Shown piece by piece: positions 19,986 through 30,260 of a stretch of DNA of 59,319 bases (the stretch's first letter is position 1; each line of letters starts with the position of its first letter). Position numbers and translations under genes: made by a program. A model generated the notes under the pieces. The model saw only the letters and a program-made list of their open reading frames with translations, was not told the DNA's origin and did not search any database. The DNA comes from Burkholderiales bacterium (GTDB lineage: Bacteria > Pseudomonadota > Gammaproteobacteria > Burkholderiales > Burkholderiaceae_D). Where the stretch lies: positions 1 to 59,319 of the forward strand of contig JAPLQC010000019.1 of NCBI GenBank assembly GCA_026399895.1, in the 5' to 3' direction.

Positions 19986-20924
19986 ATGCCCGCCAATACC
20001 CCGCTACCGATTCAAGAACTCTTCGACGACAACCAAGCATCACTGCGCCTCGCATGGCTGGCCGGAAAATCTGGCAACGAGCGAGTGATTCATGGTGATG
20101 CTGCCTCTGCCGCTGACCAAATCGGGCATTTGAACCTGATTCACCCCGGCCGAATTCAAGTCTTCGGCCATCAGGAATACGAGTACCTGCAACGCCTGTC
20201 AGAAAGCAGTCTGGCCTATCAAACTCGCGAGCTGGTCGCGGGTGCGCCACCTGCACTGATCATTGCGCAAGCGCTTGAGCCCCATCCCCACGTACTGAAA
20301 GCCTGCGATGAAAATCGTATCCCGCTGCTGACCACACCGCTGCCTGCGGCGCAGGTAATTGATTTTCTGCGTGTGTATTTGTCGAAGAAGCTGGCGGCGC
20401 GCGTCACGATGCACGGCGTGTTCATGGATGTGCTTGGCGTTGGCGTGCTGATCACCGGCGAGTCTGGCCTTGGCAAGAGCGAACTGGGTTTGGAACTCAT
20501 CTCGCGTAACCATGGCCTGGTGGCCGACGATGCCGTGGAGCTTGCACGTATCGCACCCAACATGATCGAGGGACGTTGCCCGCCACTGCTGCAAAACTTG
20601 CTGGAAGTACGCGGCCTTGGCCTGCTCGATATTCGGGCGATCTTTGGCGAGACCGCCGTGCGACGCAAGATGAGGTTAAAGCTGATTGTGCATCTGGTGC
20701 GACGCAAGACCCTGGAAGAAAACTACGAGCGACTGCCGGTGGATCAGCACACCGAAGAAGTGCTCGGACTCCCGATCCGTAAAGTCATCATCCCGGTTGA
20801 GGCTGGCCGTAACATTGCGGTGCTGTTAGAGGCCGCGGTGCGCAATCATATTCTTCAAATCCGCGGCATCAACACGCTGGCTAATTTCATGGAGCGTCAG
20901 CAACGCGCGATGGGCGAAGAGTAA
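19986..20924 (+). CDS. hprK: HPr kinase/phosphorylase
   Basis: Bifunctional enzyme that phosphorylates a serine of HPr with ATP and removes it again. The 312 residues include the Walker A GESGLGKS at 158-165 followed by the DDAVEL capping region, and the HprK signature [11 protein letters not shown] at about 207-217. In proteobacteria it occurs with incomplete PTS systems and the ptsN branch. It lies in the operon ptsN-hprK-rapZ. Confidence 0.96.
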   Translation: MPANTPLPIQELFDDNQASLRLAWLAGKSGNERVIHGDAASAADQIGHLNLIHPGRIQVFGHQEYEYLQRLSESSLAYQTRELVAGAPPALIIAQALEPHPHVLKACDENRIPLLTTPLPAAQVIDFLRVYLSKKLAARVTMHGVFMDVLGVGVLITGESGLGKSELGLELISRNHGLVADDAVELARIAPNMIEGRCPPLLQNLLEVRGLGLLDIRAIFGETAVRRKMRLKLIVHLVRRKTLEENYERLPVDQHTEEVLGLPIRKVIIPVEAGRNIAVLLEAAVRNHILQIRGINTLANFMERQQRAMGEE

Positions 20925-20963
20925 GGCGCGCCCGCCGCAAATGCTTTCCGCTATGATGCGTCA

Positions 20964-21830
20964 ATGCGTATCGTTCTCCTCACTGGCATCTCGGGCTCCG
21001 GCAAATCGGTCGGCTTAAACGCGCTTGAAGATGCCGGTTACTTCTGTGTTGATAACCTTCCACCCGCGCTGCTACGCGCACTGGTCGAAACCCGAGTTGC
21101 CGAGGGTGCGCAAAAACTCGCGATTGCTGTTGACGCACGCAGCGCCTCATCGCTGGCAGAGTTGCCGGACACGATTCAATGGATGAAGTCGCAAGGTCAC
21201 GCAGTCGACGTGATTTTCCTGAACGCCAAGACCGAGTCTTTGATCAACCGCTTCTCGGAAACACGTCGTAGCCATCCCCTATCGCACCGCATCGCGCCGG
21301 ATGCACCGCAATCGACGCTACCGACACTGATCGAGTGCATCCGACAAGAGCGTGAGGTACTGTCAGCAATCGAAGGGCTTGGCCATCAGATTGACACCTC
21401 TGGGCTGAGTGCAAATCAGTTACGCGGCTGGATCAAAGACATGATCCATAGTGAGCAGAGCGCACCGCTTTCTTTGCTATTTGAATCTTTTGCGTTCAAA
21501 TATGGCGTACCACTCGATGCTGATCTGGTGTTCGATGTGCGTGTCGTACCGAATCCGTTTTATGACAAGCGCCTACGCCCGCTAACGGGCAAGGACCAAC
21601 CCGTCATTGAATTTTTAAACGCACAACAGGATGGCATCCAACTGATGGAAGATATCCGCGCTTTCGTCGAAAAATGGCTGCCGGCTTTTGAGCGCGATAA
21701 CCGCAGCTACCTGACGGTCGCCATCGGTTGTACCGGCGGTCAGCACCGTTCCGTATTTTTTGTCGAGCGATTGGCCGAACTGTTTCGCGATCGGGCACGC
21801 GTGCTGGTCAGACATCGCGAGCTGGACTAA
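20964..21830 (+). CDS. rapZ: RapZ, RNase adapter / nucleotide-binding protein
   Basis: 288-residue P-loop protein with the Walker A GISGSGKS at 8-15 and the conserved C-terminal IGCTGGQHRSVF region. In E. coli RapZ binds small RNA GlmZ and guides RNase E to regulate glucosamine-6-phosphate synthase; whether that circuit exists here is unknown. It begins 39 bases after hprK and belongs to the same transcription unit. Confidence 0.95.
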   Translation: MRIVLLTGISGSGKSVGLNALEDAGYFCVDNLPPALLRALVETRVAEGAQKLAIAVDARSASSLAELPDTIQWMKSQGHAVDVIFLNAKTESLINRFSETRRSHPLSHRIAPDAPQSTLPTLIECIRQEREVLSAIEGLGHQIDTSGLSANQLRGWIKDMIHSEQSAPLSLLFESFAFKYGVPLDADLVFDVRVVPNPFYDKRLRPLTGKDQPVIEFLNAQQDGIQLMEDIRAFVEKWLPAFERDNRSYLTVAIGCTGGQHRSVFFVERLAELFRDRARVLVRHRELD

Positions 21831-21844
21831 CAAAGCTTGCTGCG

Positions 21845-22471
21845 ATGATGAACGAACACGACTGGATTCCTATTTTCCCCCTGAACACCGTGCTGTTTCC
21901 GCGCGGCGTGCTGCCACTGCGCGTGTTCGAGACACGCTATGTGGACATGGTGCGCGAGTGCATGAAAAGCAGCACACCTTTTGGCGTCGTCGCGATTCGG
22001 GCTGGCAATGAAGTAGGTACCGCCGCTGAGCCTTACGATGTGGGTACGCTGGCGCACATTATTGCGTGTGATGTGGAAGACCTCGGTGTGCTGCTGCTAC
22101 ACACGCAAGGTGGAGAGCGCTTCCGTATTATTGAAAAACGCACTCAGCGTAATCAATTAATCGAGGCGCGAATCGCGCCGCTGCCAGTAGATGATCCTGG
22201 TCACACTGGCGAGTCTTTAACTTTGTGCGCGAAGGTGTTGCAGGTGGTGATTGATGAACTGCATCGACGCGCCGGTGACTTGCCGGATGCGGATTTCATC
22301 AATCCATTTACCGAGCCGCATGCGCTCGACAGCCCAACCTGGGTCGCGAACCGATGGTGCGAGATGCTGCCGATCGCACTTGAAGACAAACAGGAATTGT
22401 TGGAACTGACCGATGCCGGACTGCGCTTGCAGCGTGTACAAAGCTACTTGCAAGAAAACGGCGTGCTCTGA
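21845..22471 (+). CDS. LON substrate-binding domain protein
   Basis: 208-residue protein with only the N-terminal LON (PUA-like) domain: IPIFPLNTVLFPRGVLPLRVFETRY at the start is diagnostic. It lacks the AAA+ and protease domains of Lon. Function is unknown. Start chosen at the first of two adjacent ATGs; the frame extends upstream inside the end of rapZ, but that part has no similarity to the family. Followed by convergent mutY. Confidence 0.88.
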   Translation: MMNEHDWIPIFPLNTVLFPRGVLPLRVFETRYVDMVRECMKSSTPFGVVAIRAGNEVGTAAEPYDVGTLAHIIACDVEDLGVLLLHTQGGERFRIIEKRTQRNQLIEARIAPLPVDDPGHTGESLTLCAKVLQVVIDELHRRAGDLPDADFINPFTEPHALDSPTWVANRWCEMLPIALEDKQELLELTDAGLRLQRVQSYLQENGVL

Positions 22472-22484
22472 AAAAACCTTTTGC

Positions 22485-22530
22485 CAGCCCCTTCTAGCCT
22501 CTTTCAGCCCCTGCTTGCCCCTGCTAGCCC
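22485..22530. repeat. Degenerate short tandem repeat at the mutY 3' end
   Basis: About four or five imperfect copies of a 9-10 base unit (minus-strand form close to AGGGGCTAGC) lie between the LON-domain gene and the mutY stop codon, the last copy reaching into the final mutY codons. Confidence 0.55.
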
Positions 22531-23612
22531 TGAAGCAGCTTACGCACTGGCGCGGGAAGCGCAGCACTCTCCAGCGCATTGATGGCGCGCCAGTGGTAAC
22601 TGTCTTGTGCCGCCATCAAATATCGACGCGCGAGTGTAATTTTCAGCGGCGTGACCCGCAAACGAAAATGCGTGAAGGCATGCAAGAACTCTGGCAATAC
22701 ACTGAGCTCGGCAATCTCTCCAATATCGGCCAGTGCCGCCCGCGCCTCGACAAACCAATCGGCCGCCTCGGGATTGCCGCCCAAGCGCTCCAGCTCGGGC
22801 AGTGACTGCAGCCCACCCCAAATTCCTATCGGCGGTCGTTGCTCTAACAGTAGTTCGTCTTCAAAAGTCACCCAGAGCATCACGCTGCGTTTTTCAGGCG
22901 TCGCTTTCTTGGGTCGGCGCATCGGCAATTCGCTGGTGCGATTGGTTTCGTTCGCAACACAGCGCGCCTGCATAGGGCAAGCGTCACAGCGTGGACGAGT
23001 TCGCGTGCACACGGTTGCGCCCAGATCCATCAAGCCTTGGGTATAGGCCTCGATATCACCCTCTGGTAGCAAGCTGGCGGCAAGCTGCCAGAGTTGTCGC
23101 TCGACGGCTAGTTGTCCGGGAAAGCCCTCGACGCCGAAGACTCTGCAGAGCACGCGTTTGACATTGCCATCGAGGATAGCCGCCCGAGTGCCGTAAGCAA
23201 ACGCTGCAATCGCAGCAGCCGTTGATAAGCCAATCCCGGGCAAGGCAGCGAGCGATTTAACGTCGGCAGGAAAAACGCCACCGTGTTGTTGCACGATAGC
23301 CTGCGCACAGCGATGCAGATTGCGTGCGCGGGTGTAATAGCCCAGACCCGCCCACAAGGACATCACTTGATCGACCGGTGCTGCAGCTAACGCTCGAACA
23401 GTAGGAAACTGCTGCAAGAAGCGGTGGTAGTAAGGAATGACCGTAGTGACCTGAGTCTGCTGCAACATGATTTCCGACAACCAGATACGGTAGGCATCAC
23501 ATGTCTTCTGCCATGGCAGCTGGTGCCGGCCATGCTGCTTTTGCCAGGCAATCAGATCCTCGGAAAAAGCCGGATCATCCGGAGTGATCGATGTATCAAC
23601 GACACGCTTCAT
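22524..23612 (-). CDS. mutY: Adenine DNA glycosylase
   Basis: Removes adenine mispaired with 8-oxoguanine. The 362-residue product has the helix-hairpin-helix region ([18 protein letters not shown] with the downstream catalytic Asp in [10 protein letters not shown]), the 4Fe-4S loop C-x6-C-x2-C-x5-C ([17 protein letters not shown]), and a C-terminal NUDIX-like domain that recognises 8-oxoG. I start at the ATG that overlaps the mutM stop as ATGA; another ATG lies 3 codons upstream. mutM-mutY form one operon acting on the same lesion. Confidence 0.95.
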   Translation of the reverse strand: MKRVVDTSITPDDPAFSEDLIAWQKQHGRHQLPWQKTCDAYRIWLSEIMLQQTQVTTVIPYYHRFLQQFPTVRALAAAPVDQVMSLWAGLGYYTRARNLHRCAQAIVQQHGGVFPADVKSLAALPGIGLSTAAAIAAFAYGTRAAILDGNVKRVLCRVFGVEGFPGQLAVERQLWQLAASLLPEGDIEAYTQGLMDLGATVCTRTRPRCDACPMQARCVANETNRTSELPMRRPKKATPEKRSVMLWVTFEDELLLEQRPPIGIWGGLQSLPELERLGGNPEAADWFVEARAALADIGEIAELSVLPEFLHAFTHFRLRVTPLKITLARRYLMAAQDSYHWRAINALESAALPAPVRKLLQG

Positions 23613-24430
23613 CGCTGGCATCGACCGCAGTAGAACGTTGACCGTTGCCCCTGGACGATGCGACGAACTGGCGTGCCACACTGCGTACAGGGTTCGCCCT
23701 CGCGGTCGTAAACCGAGTAGCTCTGCTGGAAATACCCGGACGCACCATCGGCACCGATGAAATCACGCAGCGTGCTACCACCCTGCGCAATCGCCGCGGC
23801 CAAGATGCGTTGTATCGCGGGCGCCAGTCGCTCGTAACGACTGAGTGAGATTCGCTGCGCAGCAGTATTCGGATGAATGCGCGCCTCGAACAAACTTTCG
23901 CATGCATAGATATTGCCGACCCCAACCACGATATCGCCCGCGAGTAGTACCTGCTTGATCGCCGCACTCCGGCGCCGAGTCTCTCGAAACAGCAGCCCCG
24001 CCAAATCCGGATAAGCGATGGGCTCTACACCAAGACCGCGCAGCAAGAGGTGCTGTTCAACATCGCCTTCCTCATTGCCATGCCACAGCACGGCGCCGAA
24101 GCGGCGGGGGTCGGTGAAGCGAATGAGGTGTGCGCCGAACTGCAAATCGACATGGTCGTGTTTAGCCGGTGGCAGGTGGCTGGGCAGTACCCGCAAATGG
24201 CCGGACATGCCAAGGTGGATGATGAGTGTGCCGTGATCAAATCTCAACAACAGGTACTTGCCACGCCGCCCGGTGGAACGCACCACCTGGTTCAGCAGTA
24301 ATGACTGCAGATTGGCAGGGAATGGCCAGCGCAGGCCACTGCGTCGCAACACCACGCCGGTGACCCGCTGGCCCTCGACAGACGGCGCGATCCCGCGCCG
24401 AGTTACCTCGACTTCTGGCAGTTCAGGCAT
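23609..24430 (-). CDS. mutM: Formamidopyrimidine-DNA glycosylase
   Basis: Excises 8-oxoguanine and ring-opened purines and nicks the strand. The 273 residues begin with the invariant PELPEVE (Pro catalytic after Met removal), contain the helix-two-turn-helix region around [14 protein letters not shown], and end with the zinc finger C-x2-C...C-x2-C (CTQCG and FYCGRCQ). Directly coupled to mutY. Confidence 0.97.
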   Translation of the reverse strand: MPELPEVEVTRRGIAPSVEGQRVTGVVLRRSGLRWPFPANLQSLLLNQVVRSTGRRGKYLLLRFDHGTLIIHLGMSGHLRVLPSHLPPAKHDHVDLQFGAHLIRFTDPRRFGAVLWHGNEEGDVEQHLLLRGLGVEPIAYPDLAGLLFRETRRRSAAIKQVLLAGDIVVGVGNIYACESLFEARIHPNTAAQRISLSRYERLAPAIQRILAAAIAQGGSTLRDFIGADGASGYFQQSYSVYDREGEPCTQCGTPVRRIVQGQRSTFYCGRCQR

Positions 24431-24544
24431 GAAGATAGGCGCGGGGCACGCGGATTAGATGGAAGCAAGCGGCTAGGGGGAGGTGTGGCGTAAAATCAAG
24501 CCGCTACCACCTTTCGAAGGCGCCACGCGCCGCACAGGATTCCC

Positions 24545-25672
24545 TTGAAAATATTTCGCGCCATTCTAACGCTGAGCGCCGCATTCGCCTCGGCAGTGCT
24601 TCTACCTTCCGCTAGAGCAGAGCAAAGCGGCGGCGAATCGCTGCCGAATATCGCGGTCACCGAGCAGTTGATTCAAAAATATCTCTCGGCAGAGCTGTCA
24701 TTCCAGCGCGGCGATAAGTTTGCGGCTTACTCCACCATGATGTCGCTGGCGCGTTCCCTGCGCGACCCCCGCCTCGCTCGACGCGCACTAGAGTTTGCGA
24801 TTTCTGGTTCACTTGGCGGCGAAGCGCTGAAGGCGGCGCGACTGTGGCGTGAAATTGCGCCGCAGTCGGAAGAAGCGACACAAGCGGTAGTCGGACTGCT
24901 GATTTCCAGCGGCCGCATCGATGAAGTAAAGACCGTATTAGCGCAGCAGTTGGCGGCCAGCTCACCAGAGGCGCTACCCAACACGATTGCGCTACTTCAG
25001 CGCCAGCTAGCCAGAGTGCAAGACCGAAGCCGCGCTTACGGCCTGTTGCGCGAGTTGCTCGAACCCTATGGTGATGTGCTGGATGCGCGACTCACACTGG
25101 CGCAAGCAGCGATGGTCGCCGGTGATCGTGCCACTGCGCTCACCGAGACGCGCGCTGCGCTCGCCAAACACCCAAGCTCAGACCTTGCCGCGTTAGTACT
25201 GGCGCAGATCATTGAAGATCGTGCCGAGTCGATCCAGTCACTCGTCGCCTTCTTGCAAAAGAATCCAAAATCGCGCGAAGTGCGCTTGGCCTACGCGCGC
25301 ACACTGATCGAGCAAAACAAGGTTGCCGAGGCGAAGGCACAATTTGCACTGCTGCTCACACACCACCCGGATGATCGCACCACGTTGTATGCGCTTGGCT
25401 TGATGGCGGCACAAGCCGGCGAGATGCGCGAGGCGGAAAGCTATCTGTCGAAATATATTCAAACGCTCGGCGACCAACCGGATCGCGAGCGCGATTCAAC
25501 CCAAGCGCTGTTAGTGCTGGCACAAATTGCAGAAGATAAAAACGACAGGGTAGCTACATCAGCGCGACGCTGCGCCGCGCGATGCTGCTCGCAAAGGCCA
25601 AAGACCCCGAGGCTGCACGCGCGCTACTGCAGCAAGCGGAAGTACGAAATGATGATGATCGTGCCAAGCTGA
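24545..25672 (+). CDS. TPR-repeat exported protein, N-terminal part (broken by frameshift)
   Basis: Starts at a TTG giving a clear signal peptide (residues 1-26, cleavage after SARA). About 320 residues of tetratricopeptide repeats follow. After AQIAEDKNDR (about 25545) the frame becomes Arg/Cys-rich nonsense and stops, while a second plus-strand frame overlapping it continues the TPR sequence. The family, common next to lolB in betaproteobacteria, has a short linker at this point, so about ten codons plus a non-multiple of three appear to be missing. Function unknown; relatives are often described as periplasmic or envelope scaffold proteins. Confidence 0.8.
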   Translation: MKIFRAILTLSAAFASAVLLPSARAEQSGGESLPNIAVTEQLIQKYLSAELSFQRGDKFAAYSTMMSLARSLRDPRLARRALEFAISGSLGGEALKAARLWREIAPQSEEATQAVVGLLISSGRIDEVKTVLAQQLAASSPEALPNTIALLQRQLARVQDRSRAYGLLRELLEPYGDVLDARLTLAQAAMVAGDRATALTETRAALAKHPSSDLAALVLAQIIEDRAESIQSLVAFLQKNPKSREVRLAYARTLIEQNKVAEAKAQFALLLTHHPDDRTTLYALGLMAAQAGEMREAESYLSKYIQTLGDQPDRERDSTQALLVLAQIAEDKNDRVATSARRCAARCCSQRPKTPRLHARYCSKRKYEMMMIVPS

Positions 25673-26217
25673 CCGTGGGTGAAGCCCAGCTGCTGCGCGA
25701 TGCTGGCCGCCTGGATGACGCCTTGCGCATGGTGGCAGATGCGCTGGAGTTAAACAAAAACAATATCGATCTGCTGTATGAGCACGCGATGCTGGCTGAG
25801 CGCGCCAAGCAATTCGATCTGATGGAGCGCGAGCTACGGAAGCTGATAAAAGTCGCGCCTGATAACCAACACGCCTACAACGCGCTCGGTTACTCATTCG
25901 CAGATCGGAATGTTCGTCTGCAAGAAGCATTCGACTTGATTAGCAAGGCTAACCAGATAGCCCCGAATGATCCCTATATTTTGGATAGCTTGGGGTGGGT
26001 TGAGTTTCGGCTCGGACGCCTGGAGCAGGCGCTGAAGACCTTACAGCGTGCGTATGAAATCAAAGCAGATGCAGAAATTGCAGCTCACCTCGGCGAAGTC
26101 ATGTGGAAAATGGGCCGTCAAGATGAAGCAAAAAAACTTTGGCGTACCGCAAACGACAAAGATCCGAAAAACGAGACGCTGAGGGCTACGCTGCAGCGGC
26201 TACAGATCAAGCTGTAG
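25582..26217 (+). CDS. TPR-repeat protein, C-terminal part (broken by frameshift)
   Basis: Continues the preceding TPR protein in another frame: from about 25549 it reads GSYISATLRRAMLLAKAKD and keeps regular TPR units (for example YNALGYSFADRNVRLQEAFDL and ILDSLGWVEFRLGRLEQAL) to the stop, 3 bases before lolB. The ATG at 25582 is probably an internal Met of the intact gene, not a natural start, and no ribosome binding site precedes it. Confidence 0.78.
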   Translation: MLLAKAKDPEAARALLQQAEVRNDDDRAKLTVGEAQLLRDAGRLDDALRMVADALELNKNNIDLLYEHAMLAERAKQFDLMERELRKLIKVAPDNQHAYNALGYSFADRNVRLQEAFDLISKANQIAPNDPYILDSLGWVEFRLGRLEQALKTLQRAYEIKADAEIAAHLGEVMWKMGRQDEAKKLWRTANDKDPKNETLRATLQRLQIKL

Positions 26218-26220
26218 CGC

Positions 26221-26802
26221 ATGCAACGTCGCTTGTTCCTACTGGCGCTAGCCTTTACAGGCGCCTGCACCACCACACTGCCTTTGCCGTCTGGCACGCG
26301 CACCTATCGGAGCGATGTTCGACTGGGTGGTCGGCTCTCAGTGAGCTATCGCGCCGCTGGCAAACCAGAATCGCTGCAGGGTAAATTCTTGTGGGTGCAG
26401 CGCGGTGAACAAATCGATATCGAACTTCTTACCCCGTTGGGCCAGACCATTGCGCGCATCGCAATCGCTCCCGGTCGCGCAAGGATTGAACAATCCGGCG
26501 GCGACGTGCGCGAAGCCGCAAACATTGATCAGCTCACCGAGCAAACGCTTGGCTGGACGCTGCCCGTCAATGGCTTGCGCTACTGGTTGCAAGGGTTTAT
26601 GCGAGATGCTCGCGGTCAGCTGACCTCGGTCGCACCAGATCAATCCGGCACGCTACGCGGTGATGGCTGGAAGCTTCGCTACGTGAGCTGGCAAGCCGAC
26701 GGCAGTACCGCTATGCCGAAGCGCATCGACTTCACGCGCGACACTGCACAAAGCGAGCTTGCGCTGCGGGTGGTTATTGATCGCTGGCAGGGTGAGGAAT
26801 AA
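26221..26802 (+). CDS. lolB: Outer-membrane lipoprotein LolB
   Basis: Receives lipoproteins from LolA and inserts them into the outer membrane. The 193 residues begin with a lipoprotein signal peptide; the lipobox FTGAC places the modified Cys at 16. The body fits LolB (GRLSVSYRAAGKPESLQGKF and later LGWTLPVNGLRYWLQG). Followed after 3 bases by ispE, the usual neighbour in proteobacteria. Confidence 0.93.
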   Translation: MQRRLFLLALAFTGACTTTLPLPSGTRTYRSDVRLGGRLSVSYRAAGKPESLQGKFLWVQRGEQIDIELLTPLGQTIARIAIAPGRARIEQSGGDVREAANIDQLTEQTLGWTLPVNGLRYWLQGFMRDARGQLTSVAPDQSGTLRGDGWKLRYVSWQADGSTAMPKRIDFTRDTAQSELALRVVIDRWQGEE

Positions 26803-26805
26803 GCC

Positions 26806-27672
26806 GTGACCCGCTCATTGAATGACTGCGCCGCGCCGGCCAAGCTGAATCTGTTTTTGCATGTCACCGGACGGCGCGAGGATGGCTATCACCTGCTGCA
26901 GTCGGTGTTTCAGCTGATTGATCTGCAAGACACGCTGCATTTCACGCTGCGTGATGATCAGGCCATCGTTCGTGCGACCGACATCGAATCCCTGCCGCCT
27001 GAACAAGATCTGACTGTTCGCGCCGCGCGCTTGTTGCAATCGGAAGCGCAGTCGCGCGGGCTCACCGTCGGCGGGGCTGACATCGCGATCGAGAAGCGCT
27101 TGCCGATGGGTGGCGGTATCGGTGGCGGCTCTTCAAACGCCGCCACCACGCTAATCGCCTTGAATCATTTGTGGGATACCGGCTTATCGCGCGCCGAATT
27201 GATGCGGCTAGGGCTGGCGCTGGGCGCCGATGTGCCATTCTTTCTGCTCGGCGGCAATGCCTTCGTGGAAGGCATCGGTGAGCATTTGACGCCGATCCAG
27301 ACGCCTGAGGTCTGGTTTGTTCTGATTCACCCCGGTGTGAATGTACCGACGCCCCAGATTTTCCAGACCCCCGAATTGACACGCGACACCAAAGTCGTGA
27401 AAATAGCGGACTTTTCGGACCGGCTTCCCGGGTTCGGAAGAAACGACTTGCAAGCAGTAGCCGCCCGCGCTTTTCCCCCGGTTGCAGACGCTCTAGACTG
27501 GCTGTCGCACCGTGCAAATGCGCGGATGACAGGCTCCGGCGCTGGTGTTTTTGCCACTTTTGCATCGGAATCCGATGCCGACACGACGCTCAGGCAGGTG
27601 CCAGCAACGTGGCGCGCGTGGAAGACCAAGGCGCTGGCCGAGCATCCGATGGCTCATCTGCTGCTGCCGTAA
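26806..27672 (+). CDS. ispE: 4-diphosphocytidyl-2-C-methyl-D-erythritol kinase
   Basis: GHMP kinase of the MEP isoprenoid pathway; phosphorylates CDP-ME. GTG start at 26806 with a GGTGAGGAA ribosome binding site at the end of lolB. Of 288 residues, PAKLNLFL (11-18) holds the substrate-site Lys, the ATP loop [14 protein letters not shown] is at 100-113, and the catalytic Asp lies in GADVPFFL near 144. Confidence 0.96.
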   Translation: MTRSLNDCAAPAKLNLFLHVTGRREDGYHLLQSVFQLIDLQDTLHFTLRDDQAIVRATDIESLPPEQDLTVRAARLLQSEAQSRGLTVGGADIAIEKRLPMGGGIGGGSSNAATTLIALNHLWDTGLSRAELMRLGLALGADVPFFLLGGNAFVEGIGEHLTPIQTPEVWFVLIHPGVNVPTPQIFQTPELTRDTKVVKIADFSDRLPGFGRNDLQAVAARAFPPVADALDWLSHRANARMTGSGAGVFATFASESDADTTLRQVPATWRAWKTKALAEHPMAHLLLP

Positions 27673-27714
27673 TCACGAATTCGTCTGGCCAACTGGCCAA
27701 ACAAATGGTTGTGT

Positions 27715-27791
27715 AGGGGAATCGCCAAGCTGGTTAAGGCACCGGATTTTGATTCCGGCATTCCAAGGTTCGAATCCTTGTTCCCCTGCCA
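27715..27791 (+). tRNA. tRNA-Gln (anticodon TTG)
   Basis: Full cloverleaf: 7-bp acceptor stem AGGGGAA / TTCCCCT, U8, D arm, anticodon stem CCGGA/TCCGG with loop TTTTGAT (anticodon TTG), T arm with GTTCGAATC, discriminator G and encoded CCA. It sits between ispE and prs, a standard betaproteobacterial position. Confidence 0.97.
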
Positions 27792-27913
27792 AATAATCCG
27801 GGCCTCCGATTCGTCGGGGCCCGCCACAGCAACGCAGCACTCAAGGAAGCCGCCGAGCCGGGGGTTGAAGCCTGGCGACAGCGGCTTTACTGCTTGTAGG
27901 TGATTCAGGAATC

Positions 27914-28879
27914 ATGGTCCACGAGAACCTGATGGTATTTACCGGGACAGCCACCCCGGAATTGGCAGCTGGCGTTGCTTCCGAGCTGGGTATTCCGCTC
28001 GGCAAGGCGGTGGTCAACCGGTTCTCGGATGGCGAGATCATGGTCGAGATCAATGAGAACGTGCGCGGCAAGGATGTGTTCGTGCTGCAGTCGACCTGTG
28101 CGCCGACCAATGACCACCTGATGGAGATAATGCTGATGGTGGACGCGCTAAAGCGCTCATCAGCAGGTCGCATTACCGCTGTGGTGCCGTATTTCGGCTA
28201 TTCGCGTCAGGATCGCCGTCCGCGCTCGGCGCGCGTAGCCATTTCGGCCAAAGTAGTAGCCAACATGTTGCAGGATGTGGGTGTCGAGCGGATTCTGATC
28301 ATGGATCTGCATGCCGATCAGATTCAGGGATTTTTCGATATTCCTGTCGATAACGTCTACGCATCGCCGGTGTTGCTGGCTGACCTCGTAGAAAAGCGTT
28401 ACGACGACTTGCTGGTGGTGTCACCCGATGTCGGCGGCGTAGTTCGTGCTCGGGCATTAGCGAAAAAACTGGGCTGCGATCTCGCCATCATCGACAAGCG
28501 CCGCCCGAAGGCGAATGTGTCAGAGGTGATGCACATCATCGGTGAGGTTGAAGGTCGCAATTGCGTGATCATGGACGACATGGTCGATACCGCTGGCACG
28601 TTGACCAAGGCTGCCGAAGTGTTGAAAGAGCGCGGCGCAACCAAGGTGGTGGCCTACTGTACCCACCCAGTGTTGTCGGGCCCGGCGGTAGAACGCATAC
28701 AGCATTCGCCGATCGATGAGGTGGTGGTGATCAATACCATTCCGCTCAGCCCGCAGGCGGAGGTATGTGGAAAAATTCGGCAGCTGTCGTGTGCACCGCT
28801 GCTGGCAGAAACCATTCGTCGTGTAAGCCGCGGTGATTCAGTGCTGTCACTGTTTGCCGAGGATGAGTCGGCGGGATAA
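27914..28879 (+). CDS. prs: Ribose-phosphate pyrophosphokinase
   Basis: Makes PRPP from ribose-5-phosphate and ATP for nucleotide, His and Trp synthesis. The 321-residue class I enzyme shows the flexible-loop and ATP residues in [20 protein letters not shown], the metal-binding [12 protein letters not shown] (about 135-146), and the PRPP loop [11 protein letters not shown] (about 222-232). A short palindromic hairpin (28891-28908) follows the stop but lacks a T-run, so read-through into rplY is plausible. Confidence 0.98.
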   Translation: MVHENLMVFTGTATPELAAGVASELGIPLGKAVVNRFSDGEIMVEINENVRGKDVFVLQSTCAPTNDHLMEIMLMVDALKRSSAGRITAVVPYFGYSRQDRRPRSARVAISAKVVANMLQDVGVERILIMDLHADQIQGFFDIPVDNVYASPVLLADLVEKRYDDLLVVSPDVGGVVRARALAKKLGCDLAIIDKRRPKANVSEVMHIIGEVEGRNCVIMDDMVDTAGTLTKAAEVLKERGATKVVAYCTHPVLSGPAVERIQHSPIDEVVVINTIPLSPQAEVCGKIRQLSCAPLLAETIRRVSRGDSVLSLFAEDESAG

Positions 28880-28973
28880 AAGAATTCGGGACTTCGGCTA
28901 GCCGAGGTTTCAATCAAGTCCTCTGGTCGCGGGGGACGTTAACTCAGGGCGCAAGCCCGTTTTAGGAGTCATC

Positions 28974-29573
28974 ATGGAAGTTATTGCATTCCCAAGGTCG
29001 GAGCAGGGGTCCGGAGCGAGCCGCCGCCTGCGTCGTGCCGGGCAAACGCCAGGCATCATCTACGGCGGCTCGGGCGCCCCAGTGAACGTCGCACTGGACC
29101 ACAACGCTTTGTTTCATGCGTTGAAAAAAGAGGCATTCCACTCGTCAGTGCTGGACATGAAAGTCGGCGACAAGGCAGAGAAAGTGCTGCTGCGCGACTT
29201 CCAAATGCATGCGTTCAAACCACTGGTGATGCATGTGGATTTTCAGCGTGTTGATCCGAACCAGAAAATTCACGTCCGAGTGCCGCTGCACTTTGTGAAT
29301 TCCGAGGTGGCGCCTGCGGTCAAGCTGTCCGGCGGTATCATCAGCCACGTGCTGAACGATCTGGACGTCACCTGCTTGCCAAAAGATTTGCCTGCTTTCA
29401 TCGAAGTAGATCTGTCGAGCATGACCGAGGGTTCGTCTTTCCACGTGTCTGATCTGAAGCTGCCAGCTGGTGTGGCCGCTGTGCACGCGAAGGATAATCC
29501 GACGATCGCGACTGCTTCAGTACCGCGCGGCGCGAAAACTGCTGACGGCGCGGCCGAAGAAGCGAAAAAGTAA
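28974..29573 (+). CDS. rplY: 50S ribosomal protein L25/general stress protein Ctc
   Basis: Binds 5S rRNA in the large ribosomal subunit. At 199 residues it is the long TL5/Ctc form: an N-terminal L25 domain (about 5-92) plus a C-terminal beta domain (about 100-180), ending in an Ala/Lys-rich tail. A good AGGAG ribosome binding site precedes the ATG. Placed between prs and pth. Confidence 0.96.
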   Translation: MEVIAFPRSEQGSGASRRLRRAGQTPGIIYGGSGAPVNVALDHNALFHALKKEAFHSSVLDMKVGDKAEKVLLRDFQMHAFKPLVMHVDFQRVDPNQKIHVRVPLHFVNSEVAPAVKLSGGIISHVLNDLDVTCLPKDLPAFIEVDLSSMTEGSSFHVSDLKLPAGVAAVHAKDNPTIATASVPRGAKTADGAAEEAKK

Positions 29574-29599
29574 TTGGCATTACCATCGCCTAGGCGAAC

Positions 29600-29622
29600 A
29601 AGCCCGTCCTGGTGACGGGCTT
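29600..29622 (+). terminator. Intrinsic terminator after rplY
   Basis: 9-bp stem AAGCCCGTC / GACGGGCTT with a 5-base loop, followed by a T-run, 27 bases past the rplY stop. It separates rplY from pth. Confidence 0.88.
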
Positions 29623-29675
29623 TTTTATCACTGTTGGTTTGCGATAATCCTGCAAACTTTTAGCGCAAATGATCC

Positions 29676-30260
29676 ATGTTTAGCAGTTCGATACGGCTGA
29701 TCGTCGGCCTTGGCAACCCGGGTGCCGAGTACGCACAAACCCGCCATAACGCTGGTTTTTGGCTGGTGGATCAGCTCGCGCGTGGCGCACTCCGAAATGA
29801 GTCGCGCTTTCACGGTCTGCTCGCTAAAGTGTCCATCGCCGGGCGCGATGTCTGGCTACTTCAGCCACAAACTTTCATGAATCGCTCTGGGCAAGCCGTA
29901 GGTGCGGTAGCGCGGTTTTATCGCATTTTGCCGGCAGAGATTTTGGTGGTGCATGACGAACTTGATCTGGCGCCCGGCATTGCAAAACTGAAGCTGGGTG
30001 GCTCTTCTGGTGGCCATAATGGCTTAAAAGATATCAGCGCCGCACTCGGCACCCAGGACTATTGGCGATTACGGATCGGCATCGGACACCCGCGCTCACT
30101 AAATCTGCAACAACCCGTGGTTGATTTTGTATTACACAGACCGCGCGCAGAAGAGCTGGTGCCGATCGAGCGCGCCATTGATAAATCCCTCGACATCATT
30201 CCGCTGCTTTGTGAGGGTAAACCCGAGCAGGCCATGCACACGCTGCACACCGCTACTTAA
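29676..30260 (+). CDS. pth: Peptidyl-tRNA hydrolase
   Basis: Releases tRNA from prematurely dropped peptidyl-tRNA. 194 residues with all family motifs: [18 protein letters not shown] (catalytic His in RHNAG), [20 protein letters not shown] (catalytic Asp) and [13 protein letters not shown]. It lies after the rplY terminator and so probably has its own promoter in the 53-base AT-rich stretch before it. Confidence 0.97.
   Translation: MFSSSIRLIVGLGNPGAEYAQTRHNAGFWLVDQLARGALRNESRFHGLLAKVSIAGRDVWLLQPQTFMNRSGQAVGAVARFYRILPAEILVVHDELDLAPGIAKLKLGGSSGGHNGLKDISAALGTQDYWRLRIGIGHPRSLNLQQPVVDFVLHRPRAEELVPIERAIDKSLDIIPLLCEGKPEQAMHTLHTAT

Noticed and set aside
22485..22530. CRISPR-like array
   Set aside because: Units of 9-10 bases, degenerate and without spacers; ordinary short tandem repeat.
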